Below, one piece after another: positions 21,401 to 30,651 of a DNA stretch of 64,000 nucleotides. The stretch is taken from contig JALQPE010002093.1 of NCBI GenBank assembly GCA_030407315.1, positions 36,052 through 100,051 of the forward strand. The letters are read 5' to 3'. Under the pieces are notes generated by a model. That model made no database searches, was not told the origin of the DNA, and saw only the letters and a program-made list of their open reading frames with translations. Positions within the stretch are counted from its first letter, which is position 1. Each line of letters opens with the position of its first letter. A program made the translations under genes and the position numbers. This DNA comes from Asparagopsis taxiformis. Its lineage: Eukaryota > Rhodophyta > Florideophyceae > Bonnemaisoniales > Bonnemaisoniaceae.

Positions 21401-21659
21401 GGAAGGAGCCGACGGTGGCCCAGGAGGAAATGTGCTGCGGTTCGAGACATTGTCTCGGACGTGGGAAGAAGATCTTGGAGAATTTAGCAAAGCGAGGGGC
21501 AGTTATCTTGGACGCGTTGTCGTCGTACGTTACCTGTGCATCACGGATAATTTTTGGCAGATCATGAGTCGACTATACATCGTCTTCTGGGGCGAGGTTA
21601 ACAGTGTCAAGCGTCTTGGTGCGGACAATGGGCGTGGCTGCTGTCGGAGGACGGGACAT
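18486..21659 (-). pseudogene. Phosphofructokinase (plant/PPi-type clade), broken and split by an insert
   Basis: Two halves of a 6-phosphofructokinase flank a foreign segment. The 5' half (21659 or 21356 down to ~20919) contains CGGLCPGLNSVIREL, GYRGFY and LGYSRGG, and breaks off inside the YIIxGGDGT loop. The 3' half (19324 down to 18486) resumes at GTHRGA and has [10 protein letters not shown] (catalytic Asp loop), [35 protein letters not shown] and, after a one-base shift near 18675, a normal C-terminus. A minus-strand frame from the ATG at 21659 contains an in-frame TAG at 21573-21575; the ORF picked up after it has its first ATG at 21356. Defects: one nonsense codon, a ~1.6-kb insert (19325-20918) that replaces the GGD of the substrate loop, and a frameshift. 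It cannot make a normal enzyme. Confidence 0.85.
19325..20918 (-). pseudogene. Acetyl-CoA carboxylase central-region fragment inside PFK
   Basis: The insert is a ~530-codon uninterrupted frame that matches the central (linker) region of eukaryotic multidomain acetyl-CoA carboxylase. Recognisable pieces in order are SYRAYEV, RRGLMAAFDNW, a TFxVA-type IVAPTPSSE stretch, FRVQDNFNEDPIFRHIDPP, MAFQLELSRLSNF, VFVRAVIR, FVEALDAVE and RTDFNHIFLNVIPP, followed by RCCSLRVFVVEINV and IPLRFLLFNPTG. No biotin-carboxylase, biotinyl or carboxyltransferase domain is present. It is on the same strand as the PFK and in frame with its 5' half, so a chimeric 687-residue ORF runs 21356-19293. The open frame suggests a recent or constrained event. 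Confidence 0.85.
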
Positions 21660-21792
21660 TTTGACAAACGAACTGGCTTTGGGAACTGCAAGGCTGGCGA
21701 TGGTGATCGACTGAGTCTTCTACCGGCATTTCCCAACTGGCGCAATTCATTCAACCACCTTTAATGTCCAGCAAACTTATCGTTTTTTCGCC

Positions 21793-22612
21793 TTATGCAA
21801 TATGTCGTCGTGGAGCAGCCAACTTCAAAATCTTATCCCCGATAGTGTAGCTGACTATAACATGATGTAAGTAAGTTGGATGCACCTTCCCAATTCGATG
21901 AACACAACCGACAGCCTGCGCTTCCAGAAATATATTCATACTCGGCTCCACCAACACCACATGATGTGCGTCAGTAAGATTGAGACCAATACCTGCACAA
22001 CGCAGTGGTATTAATAGAACGTTGAAATCTATAAAGATATAGATAAGCATATGCTTGATTTGAACTTGTCCACAATCTTAAGTTTGTGCGAATTTGCAAA
22101 CACCATGGTGTTTGCGAAGATTGTGGTTCTATTCATAGAACCTTTCTCTAGCACTCCGTTCAAATGCGTAATACCGTTCATTTCGAGTGCTGTCGAGATC
22201 ATTTTCAGCACGTGCTGCAAAGCGTACGCTTTGCCACTCGGAGAATACCATAACTTTCCGCGTAGCGTCCACTTGCCATATGCCGCGCAGCAATCGGATA
22301 ATAGCTCTTGCTTTAGCTCCAACAAATCAGCGCACTGCATCTGTACTGTCTTAGAAAATTGACCTTCGTTCACTGCTAGTCGCCTCCACCTTTTGTCCTT
22401 TTCCACTTGGCGAGATCAAAGCGTCTAATTCTTCCTCTTCTTAAGAAGAGCAATCGCAATTGCGAGCCGGGTGACGGCGGCAGCCCACTACCATCACCTT
22501 TTGTTTTTCCAAGTCCACCAAGAACAGTAAAACTAACTTCATCTGCAGAGCAACATAAACGACACCTTGGACAAGCAATGCTTTGTACGTATGAGAGTAC
22601 TCTCGTTCGCAA
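21793..22612 (-). pseudogene. SNF2/SHPRH-type helicase C-terminal fragment
   Basis: Three overlapping minus-strand frames together resemble the RING plus C-terminal helicase lobe of SHPRH-like SNF2 proteins. There is a cysteine cluster ACPRCRLCC near 22560, a GKW...S...LQHVLKMIS stretch, and then motif V GIGLNLTDAHHVVLVEP and motif VI EAQAVGCVHRIGK. In motif VI the usual Arg (GRxHRIGQ) is Cys and the final Gln is Lys. The frame changes at least twice, and a small palindrome (TTTGCAAACACCATGGTG, ~22090-22115) interrupts the lobe. The N-terminal ATPase lobe is absent. This is a dead fragment. Confidence 0.65.
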
Positions 22613-22633
22613 CTCCTTTTTCTTAATCGATTA

Positions 22634-22707
22634 ATTCCTCATCAGTTCCAACTCTGCGATACCCGCTCACGTGAGCGGGTATCGCAGAGTTGGAACTGAT
22701 GAGGAAT
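22634..22707. repeat. 74-bp perfect palindrome
   Basis: The 37-bp arms starting ATTCCTCATCAGTTCC meet at CTCACGTGAG with no loop and, by eye, no mismatch. A CACGTG (E-box type) sits at the dyad. No gene overlaps it. Confidence 0.9.
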
Positions 22708-22712
22708 AGCGG

Positions 22713-23814
22713 GCGCATAAGCGTCGGGTTTTGAAATAGCCTGAGTGCAGTTCATTTTTCGTGCTGGTTGGAATGCGTCTGTAACTCGTTTCAAATTGAC
22801 AAGATACTGACATTCACGCTAGTGGGGGATTGGTGAACCAAGATCTTGCGTGTTTCATGACAATCTGGCTGATATCGCGGTGGTATCGACTTATTCGTGT
22901 TAAATTATGCTTTGATAGATATATCGTTGTCGCATTATATACATATCTATACGACGAGCTTGGCAACTACAGACACTGTTTCCGACTGTCTGAAACAGTG
23001 TCTGTAGACATCAACGAGCGGTCAGAAAGGGAAGACGGATCTGTATGTGCTGCAGACATTGGCGAAATATAGATATGGACATTTTACAATGGGGAGGATA
23101 TAAGTGCAGCTGATCGACGAATAGGTACAATAGGCATGTTGACTGTGATTCATATTGGAGTTCAATGGAGCAAAAACAATATTGAAGTATGTCATGCTCA
23201 TCCATTGAGATGGCTACCAATGCTGCAGCAATCTCATGACATTGGAGATCTGGAGGTGGTAGGTGGAAGCGCGGTATTAGGGATGGGGAATATTGGTTTC
23301 CTTCTCAATGGGCGAAGAGTAATAACTGGTGATAGCTGTGCCGATGCTACGGGGTGAATCTAGTCGACGTATTGGCTTCACGGTGTATTACCGACGCCTA
23401 TCGAATACCGCAACCGCTGTCCGGCTGATGAACTGAAATCCAGGCACTGATTTCTCGCCTACCGACATTGCAATATTTTAATTACACTACCATCTTTGAG
23501 TCGATTCAAGTCAAGTCACAGCACGGCTGACGTGATAAAACTAGACCAATGGAACTGTCATCGACATAGAGTCTCAGACGGGTGTTAGTTTGGTGTAGGC
23601 AAGGCAACAAACCTCGATTATTTGGCATTCTAGAGACCTTATTCCCTCCAACTCCGCCATGTACTGGTTGCACGGGTTTGTGCTTCTAATCTATCTCCAT
23701 GATGCGTTCAATTTCGGCATTGAGTCGGTCAAGTCTAGCCAGGCCTCGGCAGGTTGCTACCATCCTTCACTGACGGTCACTCTATTCCAAATAAATTACC
23801 ATCCTCAGCCGCTC
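22713..23814. other. Noncoding stretch with one small hairpin
   Basis: No recognisable gene. At 22968-23007 a hairpin is formed by ACAGACACTGTTTC and GAAACAGTGTCTGT around a 9-nt loop (CGACTGTCT); it uses the ACTGTC/ACTGTT vocabulary of the 13-kb array. ORFs of 70-80 codons in this stretch lack features. Confidence 0.4.
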
Positions 23815-24235
23815 TGCCATTGGCTGCTGGTCGGCTGGCCGCTTCTGGCCAATGGCATTGCAGCACCTGGACTGGGTAGACCCAGAATAATACCGGGTAT
23901 AGTTTTGCCGTACCAAGAGCCAGGTGCAGCAGTGCCATTGGCCGCCGGTAGGCTGGCTGCCTCTGGCCAGTGACAATGCTGCACCTGGACTGGGTAGACC
24001 CAAAATAATACCGGGTATTATTTTGCCATAGCAGAAGCCAGGTGCAACACAGCCATTGGCTGGTGGTCGGCTGGCCGCTTCTGGCCAATGGCAGTAGTGC
24101 ACCTGGACCTGGTACACCCAAAATAATACCGGGTATAGTTTTGCCATGGCAAAAGCCAGGTGCAACACTACTATTGGCTGTCGTCGGCTGACCGATTTCT
24201 GCCAATGGCACTGCTGCACCTGGACCTGGTGCACA
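23815..24235. repeat. Palindrome array, about 140-bp units (CCGGGTATTATT type)
   Basis: Three to four units in which two palindromes alternate: AATAATACCGGGTATTATT, and a GCCATTGGC...GCCAATGGC inverted pair around CGGCTGGCCGC. The two are separated by GCCAGGTGCA / TGCACCTGG. Some units have ATAGTTTT in place of ATTATTTT. Long frames on both strands through it are artefacts. Related units lie at 25095-25260, 25470-25930 and 27235-27395. Confidence 0.8.
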
Positions 24236-24467
24236 TCTCGCACGTCCTCTCCACCGATGATAGTCTTTGGACTGGCCATTTGTGCGCGCTGCTGTGTAGG
24301 ACGTTGTTTGATTTACGCAGAATAGAAGATATGGATCACCAAGCAAGAAACGATAGTGACATGTTCTGCTTATGTTTTGTTGTGGTTGGGTTCAAGTGAA
24401 GGTAAATGCTATCATCTTTTTGAGGAATTTGGGTGTCATGCGACAAGATTTTTGTTATGTGAACGGT

Positions 24468-24567
24468 GATGTAGCTATCTTTGCGTCTCGATAGTGGGCT
24501 ATTGCAGTTGCATAGTGGGCTATTGCAGCTGCAATAGCCACTATCGAGACGCAAAGATAGCTACATC
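24468..24567. repeat. Large hairpin, about 40-bp arms
   Basis: GATGTAGCTATCTTTGCG at the left end is mirrored exactly at the right end; the arms continue through TCTCGATAGTGG and CTATTGCAGC. About 18 bases of partial duplication (ATAGTGGGCTATTGCAG twice) form the loop side. Confidence 0.85.
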
Positions 24568-24937
24568 ATCGCTAGCCTAGGCTATTTCGCTTTATGGGAG
24601 TTGATAGTGATAGGGGAGATTGTATGTTTGGTTGGGAATGTGCCTGTATGTGTCTGCGTGAGTGTGTGTCTGATGAGGAGGATAGGAATGCAGCCTCAGT
24701 TGTTTGTCCTGAAGAACCAAGGTGGTAAATGGACATGTAAAAGTTTGCGTTTGAGTTTGCAAACTGTACATGTTATACATGTATGGAAGAGAATGGAAAT
24801 GTGGCAGGCAGAATTGCATTATTAATGACAAGTCTAATTGATTTAAGGTTATGAAGGGATGGTAAAAGACATTGTGGAAACCGTCACCAAAAAGATCATT
24901 CGAATGGCTATAGCCGTGTCAGGTGTGGGGTGTGTGT

Positions 24938-25033
24938 TGTGTACGTCGGGACTTGAACCCGAGATGGTGTAATATAGTGCGAGTAGTGAGACTGGGCCTG
25001 CAATCTCTGAAAACCATTGTACCACATGTCCCG
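24938..25033 (-). tRNA. tRNA-like sequence / tRNA-derived element (degenerate)
   Basis: On the minus strand an A-box-like TGGTACAATGG (around 25014-25024) is followed ~55 nt later by a perfect B-box GGTTCAAGTCC (24949-24959) with a 5-bp T-stem (TCGGG/CCCGA). A GAGATT/AGTCTC stem lies where the anticodon arm would be, but its loop has 8 nt. The acceptor arm pairs poorly (about 4 of 7). It may be a tRNA pseudogene or the head of a SINE rather than a working tRNA, and no anticodon can be assigned. Confidence 0.35.
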
Positions 25034-25094
25034 TGTGACTTGGTGGCAGTTCGAGGATTAGAAAATTTCTCCCACACTCCTTGGTCGAACAGGA

Positions 25095-25260
25095 GCCAGC
25101 TGATTACGCCTATGAGTGCACTGCACTTGGCCGGTGAAGCCCAAAATCTATACCCGGTATTATTTTCACTTCACCAAAACAGGTGCAATGCACTCATTGG
25201 CCACATTGAAGCCAGCTCATCCAGCCTATGAGTGCACTGCACCTGGCCGATGAAACCTAG
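25095..25260. repeat. Palindrome array, variant with ATACCCGGTATTATTTT
   Basis: Two ~120-bp units with CTATACCCGGTATTATTTT, GCACTCATTGGCC and CACTGCACCTGGCC. They are related to the arrays at 23.8 and 25.5 kb but with shifted spacer sequence. Confidence 0.65.
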
Positions 25261-25469
25261 AATCTATACCCGGTATTATTTTCTACTCGCGAAACCAGGC
25301 CTGGTTTGGCGAGTTTGTACTTGGTTTCGTCTGTACCGGTACAATGCACTCAATAACCAGACGAGATGGGACTCCCATTGCACATATTGGCCACGCTCTA
25401 GGGGGGCCAGTATGCGCAGTGCTAGGGATAATCATAGTTCCGAGTCCATCGTTTTCAGGACCAAGCCTG

Positions 25470-25930
25470 GACTAACCAGACCCAAAATAATACCGGGTAT
25501 AGTTTTGCCATGGCAAAAGCCAGGTGCAGCACTGCTATTGGCTACCGGTCGGCTTACCGATTTCTGCCAATGGAACTGCTGCACCTGGACTTTGCAGACC
25601 CAAAATAATACCGAGTATAGTTTTGCCATGGCAAAAGCCAGGTGCAGCTCTGCCATTGGCTCCCGGTCGGCTCGCCGCCTCTGGCCAATGGCAGTAGTGC
25701 ACCTGGGCTTTGCAAACCCAAAATAATACCGGGTATTATTTTGCCATACCAAAAGCCAGGTGCAGCACTGTCATTGGCTCCCGGTCGGCTCGCCGCCTCT
25801 GGCCAATGGCAGTAGTGCACCTGGGCTTTGCAAACCCAAAATAATACCGGGTATTATTTTGCCATACCAAAAGCCAGGTGCAGCACTGTCATTGACTCCC
25901 TGTCGGCTGGTTGTCCCTGGCCAATGGCCG
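25470..25930. repeat. Palindrome array, about 3.5 units
   Basis: Same unit as 23815-24235: AATAATACCGGGTAT(A/TT), CCAGGTGCAGCAC, GCCATTGGC or CCATTGGCT, CGGTCGGCT and CTGGCCAATGG. The last two units are almost identical over ~110 bp, so the array grew recently. Confidence 0.75.
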
Positions 25931-26029
25931 TGTTCCAGGTTATTTTAAGTGCAGTCTAGTATTCGAGAAATGTTGAAACTATCCAGCTTGGTTGCATGAC
26001 GGTCATTGGTTGTAATATCCTGTTCATCT

Positions 26030-26428
26030 TCAAGTAAGATGCGGGTTCGAAGAGAGAGTCATGTTTTCTCGCTTGGATACTATTTCATTTGGGATTGAAA
26101 CTTTTACAGTATCCAGAAGGAAAGATGCATTTGTAGCTGGAGACATGCCGAACTCCAACTCAATCATAGGAACTGTATAGTCCTCCGGAAGCCCATCATC
26201 TACTATGAGTATGATTACAGTTCTGGGAGTATGTTCACTATTCATTATCTCTATCTCGCCCTCAATGATCCGACCCTTATTAGGGTTGATTTCGGAATAG
26301 CTGTAGGCTAGAATACTCCCGTTAATGACGTCGACGAGCCTGTACTCGATTTCGCGAATCTCAACATATCTTTCGATCCTGAATGGATCGATATGTAATG
26401 GGCCATTGCGTGCCCCTAATGACCTCAA
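26030..26428 (-). CDS. Unrecognised short ORF
   Basis: 133-codon frame without an upstream ATG (it opens on TTG; the only internal ATGs are late). The translation has a natural-looking composition with alternating hydrophobic strands (TVIILIVDDGLPED) but no family I recognise. It may be the remnant of a longer gene, as the flanks 26430-27230 hold nothing convincing. Confidence 0.2.
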   Translation of the reverse strand: MRSLGARNGPLHIDPFRIERYVEIREIEYRLVDVINGSILAYSYSEINPNKGRIIEGEIEIMNSEHTPRTVIILIVDDGLPEDYTVPMIELEFGMSPATNASFLLDTVKVSIPNEIVSKRENMTLSSNPHLT

Positions 26429-26429
26429 A

Positions 26430-27234
26430 ATCCTCTTAATATACTTTCAATCGGGAGAGGAAAGAGCTATCAATCCGCTTTGGAAAATACTACGACCTAT
26501 GCATTACTGAAGCCCCTCCCATGTCTACATTCACTAAATATACTATTTCCAAGTTGAAGAAAACACGACAAGATTCTGGGTCCTCTGTCATAATAATTTT
26601 GGGGACTCTACCAGACGGTGCTCACTAAGAGTCAGTTTCATCTGCAAAGGCTGTTCTCGTGGGGTCCTCTGTAAACAGGTAATCTGGAGAAATGAGTAAC
26701 AACATCGTTCTGATTCGAGAATCTGAAGAGTAAGACTATGTCAATTATAGATATTCTTACTCCTGGACGCTCGCGTACTTCAAAGTAGAACAATGATGGA
26801 GAACTTTGAGCTGCCGGACAAAAACAATTTCAACTATTCGGACTCGTTCACATTGACATGGAAACCTGTTCAGGGCCCTCTTTCATATAGAACTTTCGAG
26901 CGAGTTCCCAGGAACATTTTTTGGGAACCGCATACTTGAACCTCCCAGCCTGCATCTTCAGCGGACACACCATCTGCAGCGAGCTAGACAGAATTGGGCA
27001 TGATGTTATTGTTGGACAGAGTAGTTCTCCTGTAGACGTACCCCATCCTACCGTACACGATGTCGCCTCTGAGTAAAACGTTTTACTCAACGTACGTTGT
27101 TCTATCTTTTCTAAATGATTCTACACGACTGTTCAGAATTAGTCAACCTCGACTACGTCGATGGTATCGATCGATACATGCTCCATATCTTTCTTGCCTG
27201 TTTCTTCGTCCAGGGACTGTCGGCATTCTGTAAC
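26430..27234. other. Noncoding stretch, nothing recognised
   Basis: Only short ORFs without recognisable features; the 80-codon minus frame at 26848-27090 is unassigned. Confidence 0.3.
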
Positions 27235-27395
27235 AATGATTGCCCTCCACTTGGCAAAATATCCCTGAAAATAATACCGGGTATTATTCTTAGGTTTCGT
27301 CCAGGGATCGCCTGTAGTCGGTACCAATGATTGCCCGCCACTTGGCAAAATATCCCTCGAAATAATACCCGGTATTATTTTCCGCACTACTCTGC
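27235..27395. repeat. Two-unit palindrome repeat with AATAATACC core
   Basis: Two ~105-bp units, each with CACTTGGCAAAATATCCCT followed by AATAATACCGGGTATTATT or AATAATACCCGGTATTATT. The core palindrome is shared with the 23.8 and 25.5 kb arrays, while the spacer is different. Confidence 0.75.
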
Positions 27396-27700
27396 CAGGT
27401 GGAGCTACGGCATTGGATAGGACTGTACAGGCCCCGGAGCCACTAGAGGCGTGCTCAATGACAGGGTAAAACTCTTAACCGTTGTAGACATGACGCTTTC
27501 TAGTCGCAGAGTGAGTTGGAAAATTGGAACGATAGCTATTGTTTCCAATACACCATGTAGTACGTAGCATGCTAGGGTGCACATTTTCCACTCATATCCT
27601 AGACAGTTTCATATCTAAAGGTTTTTATTTCTCCCAAGTCTCTCTCGTAGTAATAGCTGTACTTCAAATGATGTGAAACTTTACATCTACGCTTCCATGA

Positions 27701-29239
27701 TCAATCTTCCTCATCAAGGAAAACTTCAACGTAGCTTTCACTCCCATCTTCTTCATTTCCATGTCCGCTATCCTCCTCAAACGCGGTACTACGTTGTTCC
27801 AAGTGTTGTTCATCGAATTTTTCGTTAGTAATTGTCAGTACATCTTCGCAGAGATGCCTCTTACAGATTCGCTCACTCGGCAACATCGCCTTTCCTAATT
27901 GTTTGAGCTCGTCTTGTACACTTTCTTCGAAGGTCTGACCTGATTGTACCTTGAAAATTCCTAGAATCCCGGAAGCGATTGAATAGACAAATCTGAGTGA
28001 ATTGCAGGAACGTCGCAGGAAAACCATTCTACTCGTGCATTGAAGGAAAGCAATTGCAGTGTTCAGGGCTACCTCCAGGATATTGATTCTCCTTCGAATC
28101 ATCCTTTTGGCCACACATCCCGATATCTCGACTTCGTACTGAATGATGACAACCATCTCTTTCCGCTCAGCGATGAATTGTATCAAGATCTCGGAATTCT
28201 TGTCATCCACAACTTTCCGTTCCTCAGGCCTTAGATTTCCGTTGGTCACACGGGTATCGGGGATAACATCCATATCTCGAATGAGATCGTGAGTTGGAAA
28301 CTCGAAAGTGATAGATGCGTCATTTTCCAACACTAGAGCGAACCCCAGTTCGACAAGGAATCGATGGCGCACCTGCTCTCTAGACTTGTTCAGGAAACCG
28401 AGCACCTTTTTCAGCGCAACTTTCGTAACAGCCAAAGATATTTCACGCTTGCTCAATTGTCCACCATCTGCATCTGTTTTCCTCCGCTTCCTAGCTCCTC
28501 CGTCAATGCTTCCTGCAGGCTGCAGCCCGAAACCATGGTTTCGGCCATCGCCAGTGGCACCATAAACAACTTCTTCGATTATTTTGTCCGGAATGTACTT
28601 GTTCTCCTTCCAGACGTTGAACGCATTCGAATCGCGTCCAGAGCTCGAGCCTTCCACTGTACGGCATGTCCCCGACTTTTCCTTCTGAATGTTCCGCAGG
28701 AGAGACATTACCACTTGGAAACGAAGCTCGATGTTGTTCTTCCCGGTGTTGGATTGGAACACATCTCTCTTGTCATTGCTCTGCTTTGCAAACATCATTG
28801 CAGAAAGCAGCCTGCACCCACGGAGGTCGTAGATTCCTTGGTTGGTGTAAATTGTCGCTCCAGCACCAATCTTGTCGACTAGCAAAGGTACAACAGTTCC
28901 AAATACTGCACACAGAAAATTGTAAGAAAACGATAGTTCTGCTGACTGCGAGATGCGCAACCGGTCCCTGTCCTTGTTGGTCATCCCCTTCTTCGAAGTG
29001 CCCTGACTCTGCTGTAATAAACCATCACAGATGTCTTTCACACCCTGCAGTTCCGTTACTATAAACTCGACGCGACTCATCAGCTTTTCGATTTTCTGGC
29101 GTTGGGACGTTCGATCATCGTCGATCCCATCCATCCTCTCCCCAATACGACGAACTTCCCCAGTCACTGTCCTGAATCCCTCTCGAATAATCCCTGCTAG
29201 GCAGTCATTTGGATTTTCCTCACGACGCTGAGATTCCAT
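27701..29239 (-). CDS. Unrecognised coiled-coil protein, transposon-accessory type
   Basis: 512 codons, intact, from the ATG at 29239. Residues ~15-75 are a coiled coil (GEVRRIGERMDGIDDDRTSQRQKIEKLMSR region). A helical domain follows, then a KRRKTD nuclear-signal-like patch (~240) and a segment with KKVLGFLNKSREQVRHRF...LGFALVL. That segment resembles the MSARKRNARDRLFGSLGYTKLM stretch of the ORF at 30652-32735, so the two may be distant relatives. The C-terminus is acidic. I do not recognise a catalytic domain. Given the neighbourhood, a DNA-binding accessory protein of a DNA transposon is a reasonable guess, no more. Confidence 0.45.
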   Translation of the reverse strand: MESQRREENPNDCLAGIIREGFRTVTGEVRRIGERMDGIDDDRTSQRQKIEKLMSRVEFIVTELQGVKDICDGLLQQSQGTSKKGMTNKDRDRLRISQSAELSFSYNFLCAVFGTVVPLLVDKIGAGATIYTNQGIYDLRGCRLLSAMMFAKQSNDKRDVFQSNTGKNNIELRFQVVMSLLRNIQKEKSGTCRTVEGSSSGRDSNAFNVWKENKYIPDKIIEEVVYGATGDGRNHGFGLQPAGSIDGGARKRRKTDADGGQLSKREISLAVTKVALKKVLGFLNKSREQVRHRFLVELGFALVLENDASITFEFPTHDLIRDMDVIPDTRVTNGNLRPEERKVVDDKNSEILIQFIAERKEMVVIIQYEVEISGCVAKRMIRRRINILEVALNTAIAFLQCTSRMVFLRRSCNSLRFVYSIASGILGIFKVQSGQTFEESVQDELKQLGKAMLPSERICKRHLCEDVLTITNEKFDEQHLEQRSTAFEEDSGHGNEEDGSESYVEVFLDEED

Positions 29240-29559
29240 CTTCTGTCAAACTTCGCCTCTCGTTCCAATCACAGTGTGTCCCCCTCAACGCTTTCCGTAC
29301 AACGAGAATGCTAATTGCTAACAATAGTAACAAATAATGTCACCTACTCTATTCATATCCTCGTAAAACGACCGATTTTCTCCTACCTTTTTTGTAACAG
29401 TCATTTCCATGTGACCATGTATCCTGTACACTTCTCACTACTAGTAGCTTCAGAATAGTTTCCTCTCTTCTCTACTTGAACTCACATGCGAACACATTGC
29501 ACAACGACCCTATCCTGGACAACTATTGCAATATTGAATCTCAGAAAATACCAATCACC
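29240..29559. promoter_or_regulatory. Upstream region of the 512-codon ORF
   Basis: AT-rich, with no motif that can be assigned. It is the presumed promoter region of the minus-strand gene starting at 29239. Confidence 0.2.
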
Positions 29560-29930
29560 AATTACTATCAAGGCAGTACTTGCAGGCAGTACAACTCACT
29601 GCCGGAGCCAGTATATTTTACTGCCTGATTCTAATGCCAGGTTATTTGCCATGGCAGTACTGTATGGCAGTACATTCCATTGCAAAAATCATCAAAAATC
29701 ACTGCATTGCACTACTGCCCAGTGGTACCAGCAAAAATTACTAGAATTTGCTATCCTACAGTACTGCATTCTGCTACATAGCGTACTGCCAGGAAATTTT
29801 GTATTTTACTGCCTGCGGCACTAGAACTGAAAAAATTAAAATAGTAATTTTACTGCCTCAGGCACTACATTGCTCAGGCAGTGATTTTTACTGCCTCAGG
29901 CAGTAAATTTACTACATTTTTTGATCTCAA
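29560..29930. repeat. ACTGCC/GGCAGT mini-palindrome field
   Basis: More than ten copies of ACTGCC or GGCAGT in both orientations within 370 bp, ending in the palindrome TTTTTACTGCCTCAGGCAGT. The vocabulary matches 12666-14260. It lies directly in front of the ORF at 29921-30574, in the position of a subterminal repeat of a DNA transposon. Confidence 0.65.
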
Positions 29931-30574
29931 ACTCAGTAGTGGTGTTAGAAGGCCCTCCAATACAGGACATGGACATTTCCGTCACCGTGGTAAAGTCCGC
30001 CTACGTCATGGGAGGGTACGTCCCAGATGCCGACGACTTTGACCCGCACAGTGGCATGCTTCGCCCCACAAACGTGTCGAGGCACAAGCAGCAGCGCGTC
30101 TTTGCAACTTCATCATTCGGCCCCGCAAAGAGATCGCAGTACTCCTTTGTCGTCATCTCCGGAACTGCCGATGACTACAGAACCATATGGGTAGGGCGCG
30201 TCCTGGCACTGGTACGCCTGCAGTCTCCAAACCTGTTTCAACCTGTAGAACTCGCTTTCGTTCAGTATATGACCTGCTTTGCCCCAAAAACCGCTGTGGA
30301 AAAATCACTTGGGTGCATTTGTTTAAAGTGGTCCACATGGGACCCGGACAACGGATCCGTTGACAGCAATGACACTGCATCCCACAGTGCAGGTGGCCCT
30401 TGGTTTGACCTCATTCCTGCATCTACTATATCTGGCACCGTGCACATCGTACGAAGTAACTTTCCAGTCAAGCCATTTACGAAACAAATGCACTGGTCGG
30501 ACCACCGTTTCTATCTCAACCGCTTCTACACCAACACTGATTACCAGTTCACAGATGATAATGAAGAAGAATAA
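29921..30574 (+). pseudogene. Plavaka/CACTA transposase C-terminal-like fragment
   Basis: 217-codon frame without a good start (it opens on TTG; the first ATG is at 29968). The pattern IWVGRVLALVRL...LAFVQYM...WF(D)LIPASTISGTVHIVRSNFP...HRFYLNRFYTN resembles the conserved C-terminal end of Plavaka-like transposases (a GRV...L..VxW block, a 'lIPlsxI...cHlip' block, then a 'FYvNpf' end). The catalytic region is missing, so this would be a 3' remnant or an internally deleted element. It ends 77 bp before the stop of the convergent ORF at 30652. Alternative: a free-standing unknown protein. Confidence 0.35.
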
Positions 30575-30651
30575 ATCTAAATCGCAGCACTCTATTGATA
30601 ATGTACTACATGATAAGCCTTCTAGTCAACGTCACATTTACTGCACTAATT

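Noticed and set aside
23777..24346. Long minus-strand ORFs (165-189 codons) at 23.8-24.3 kb and similar ones at 25.4-25.8 kb
   Set aside because: They read through the palindrome array in two frames with the same periodic peptide; repeat artefacts.
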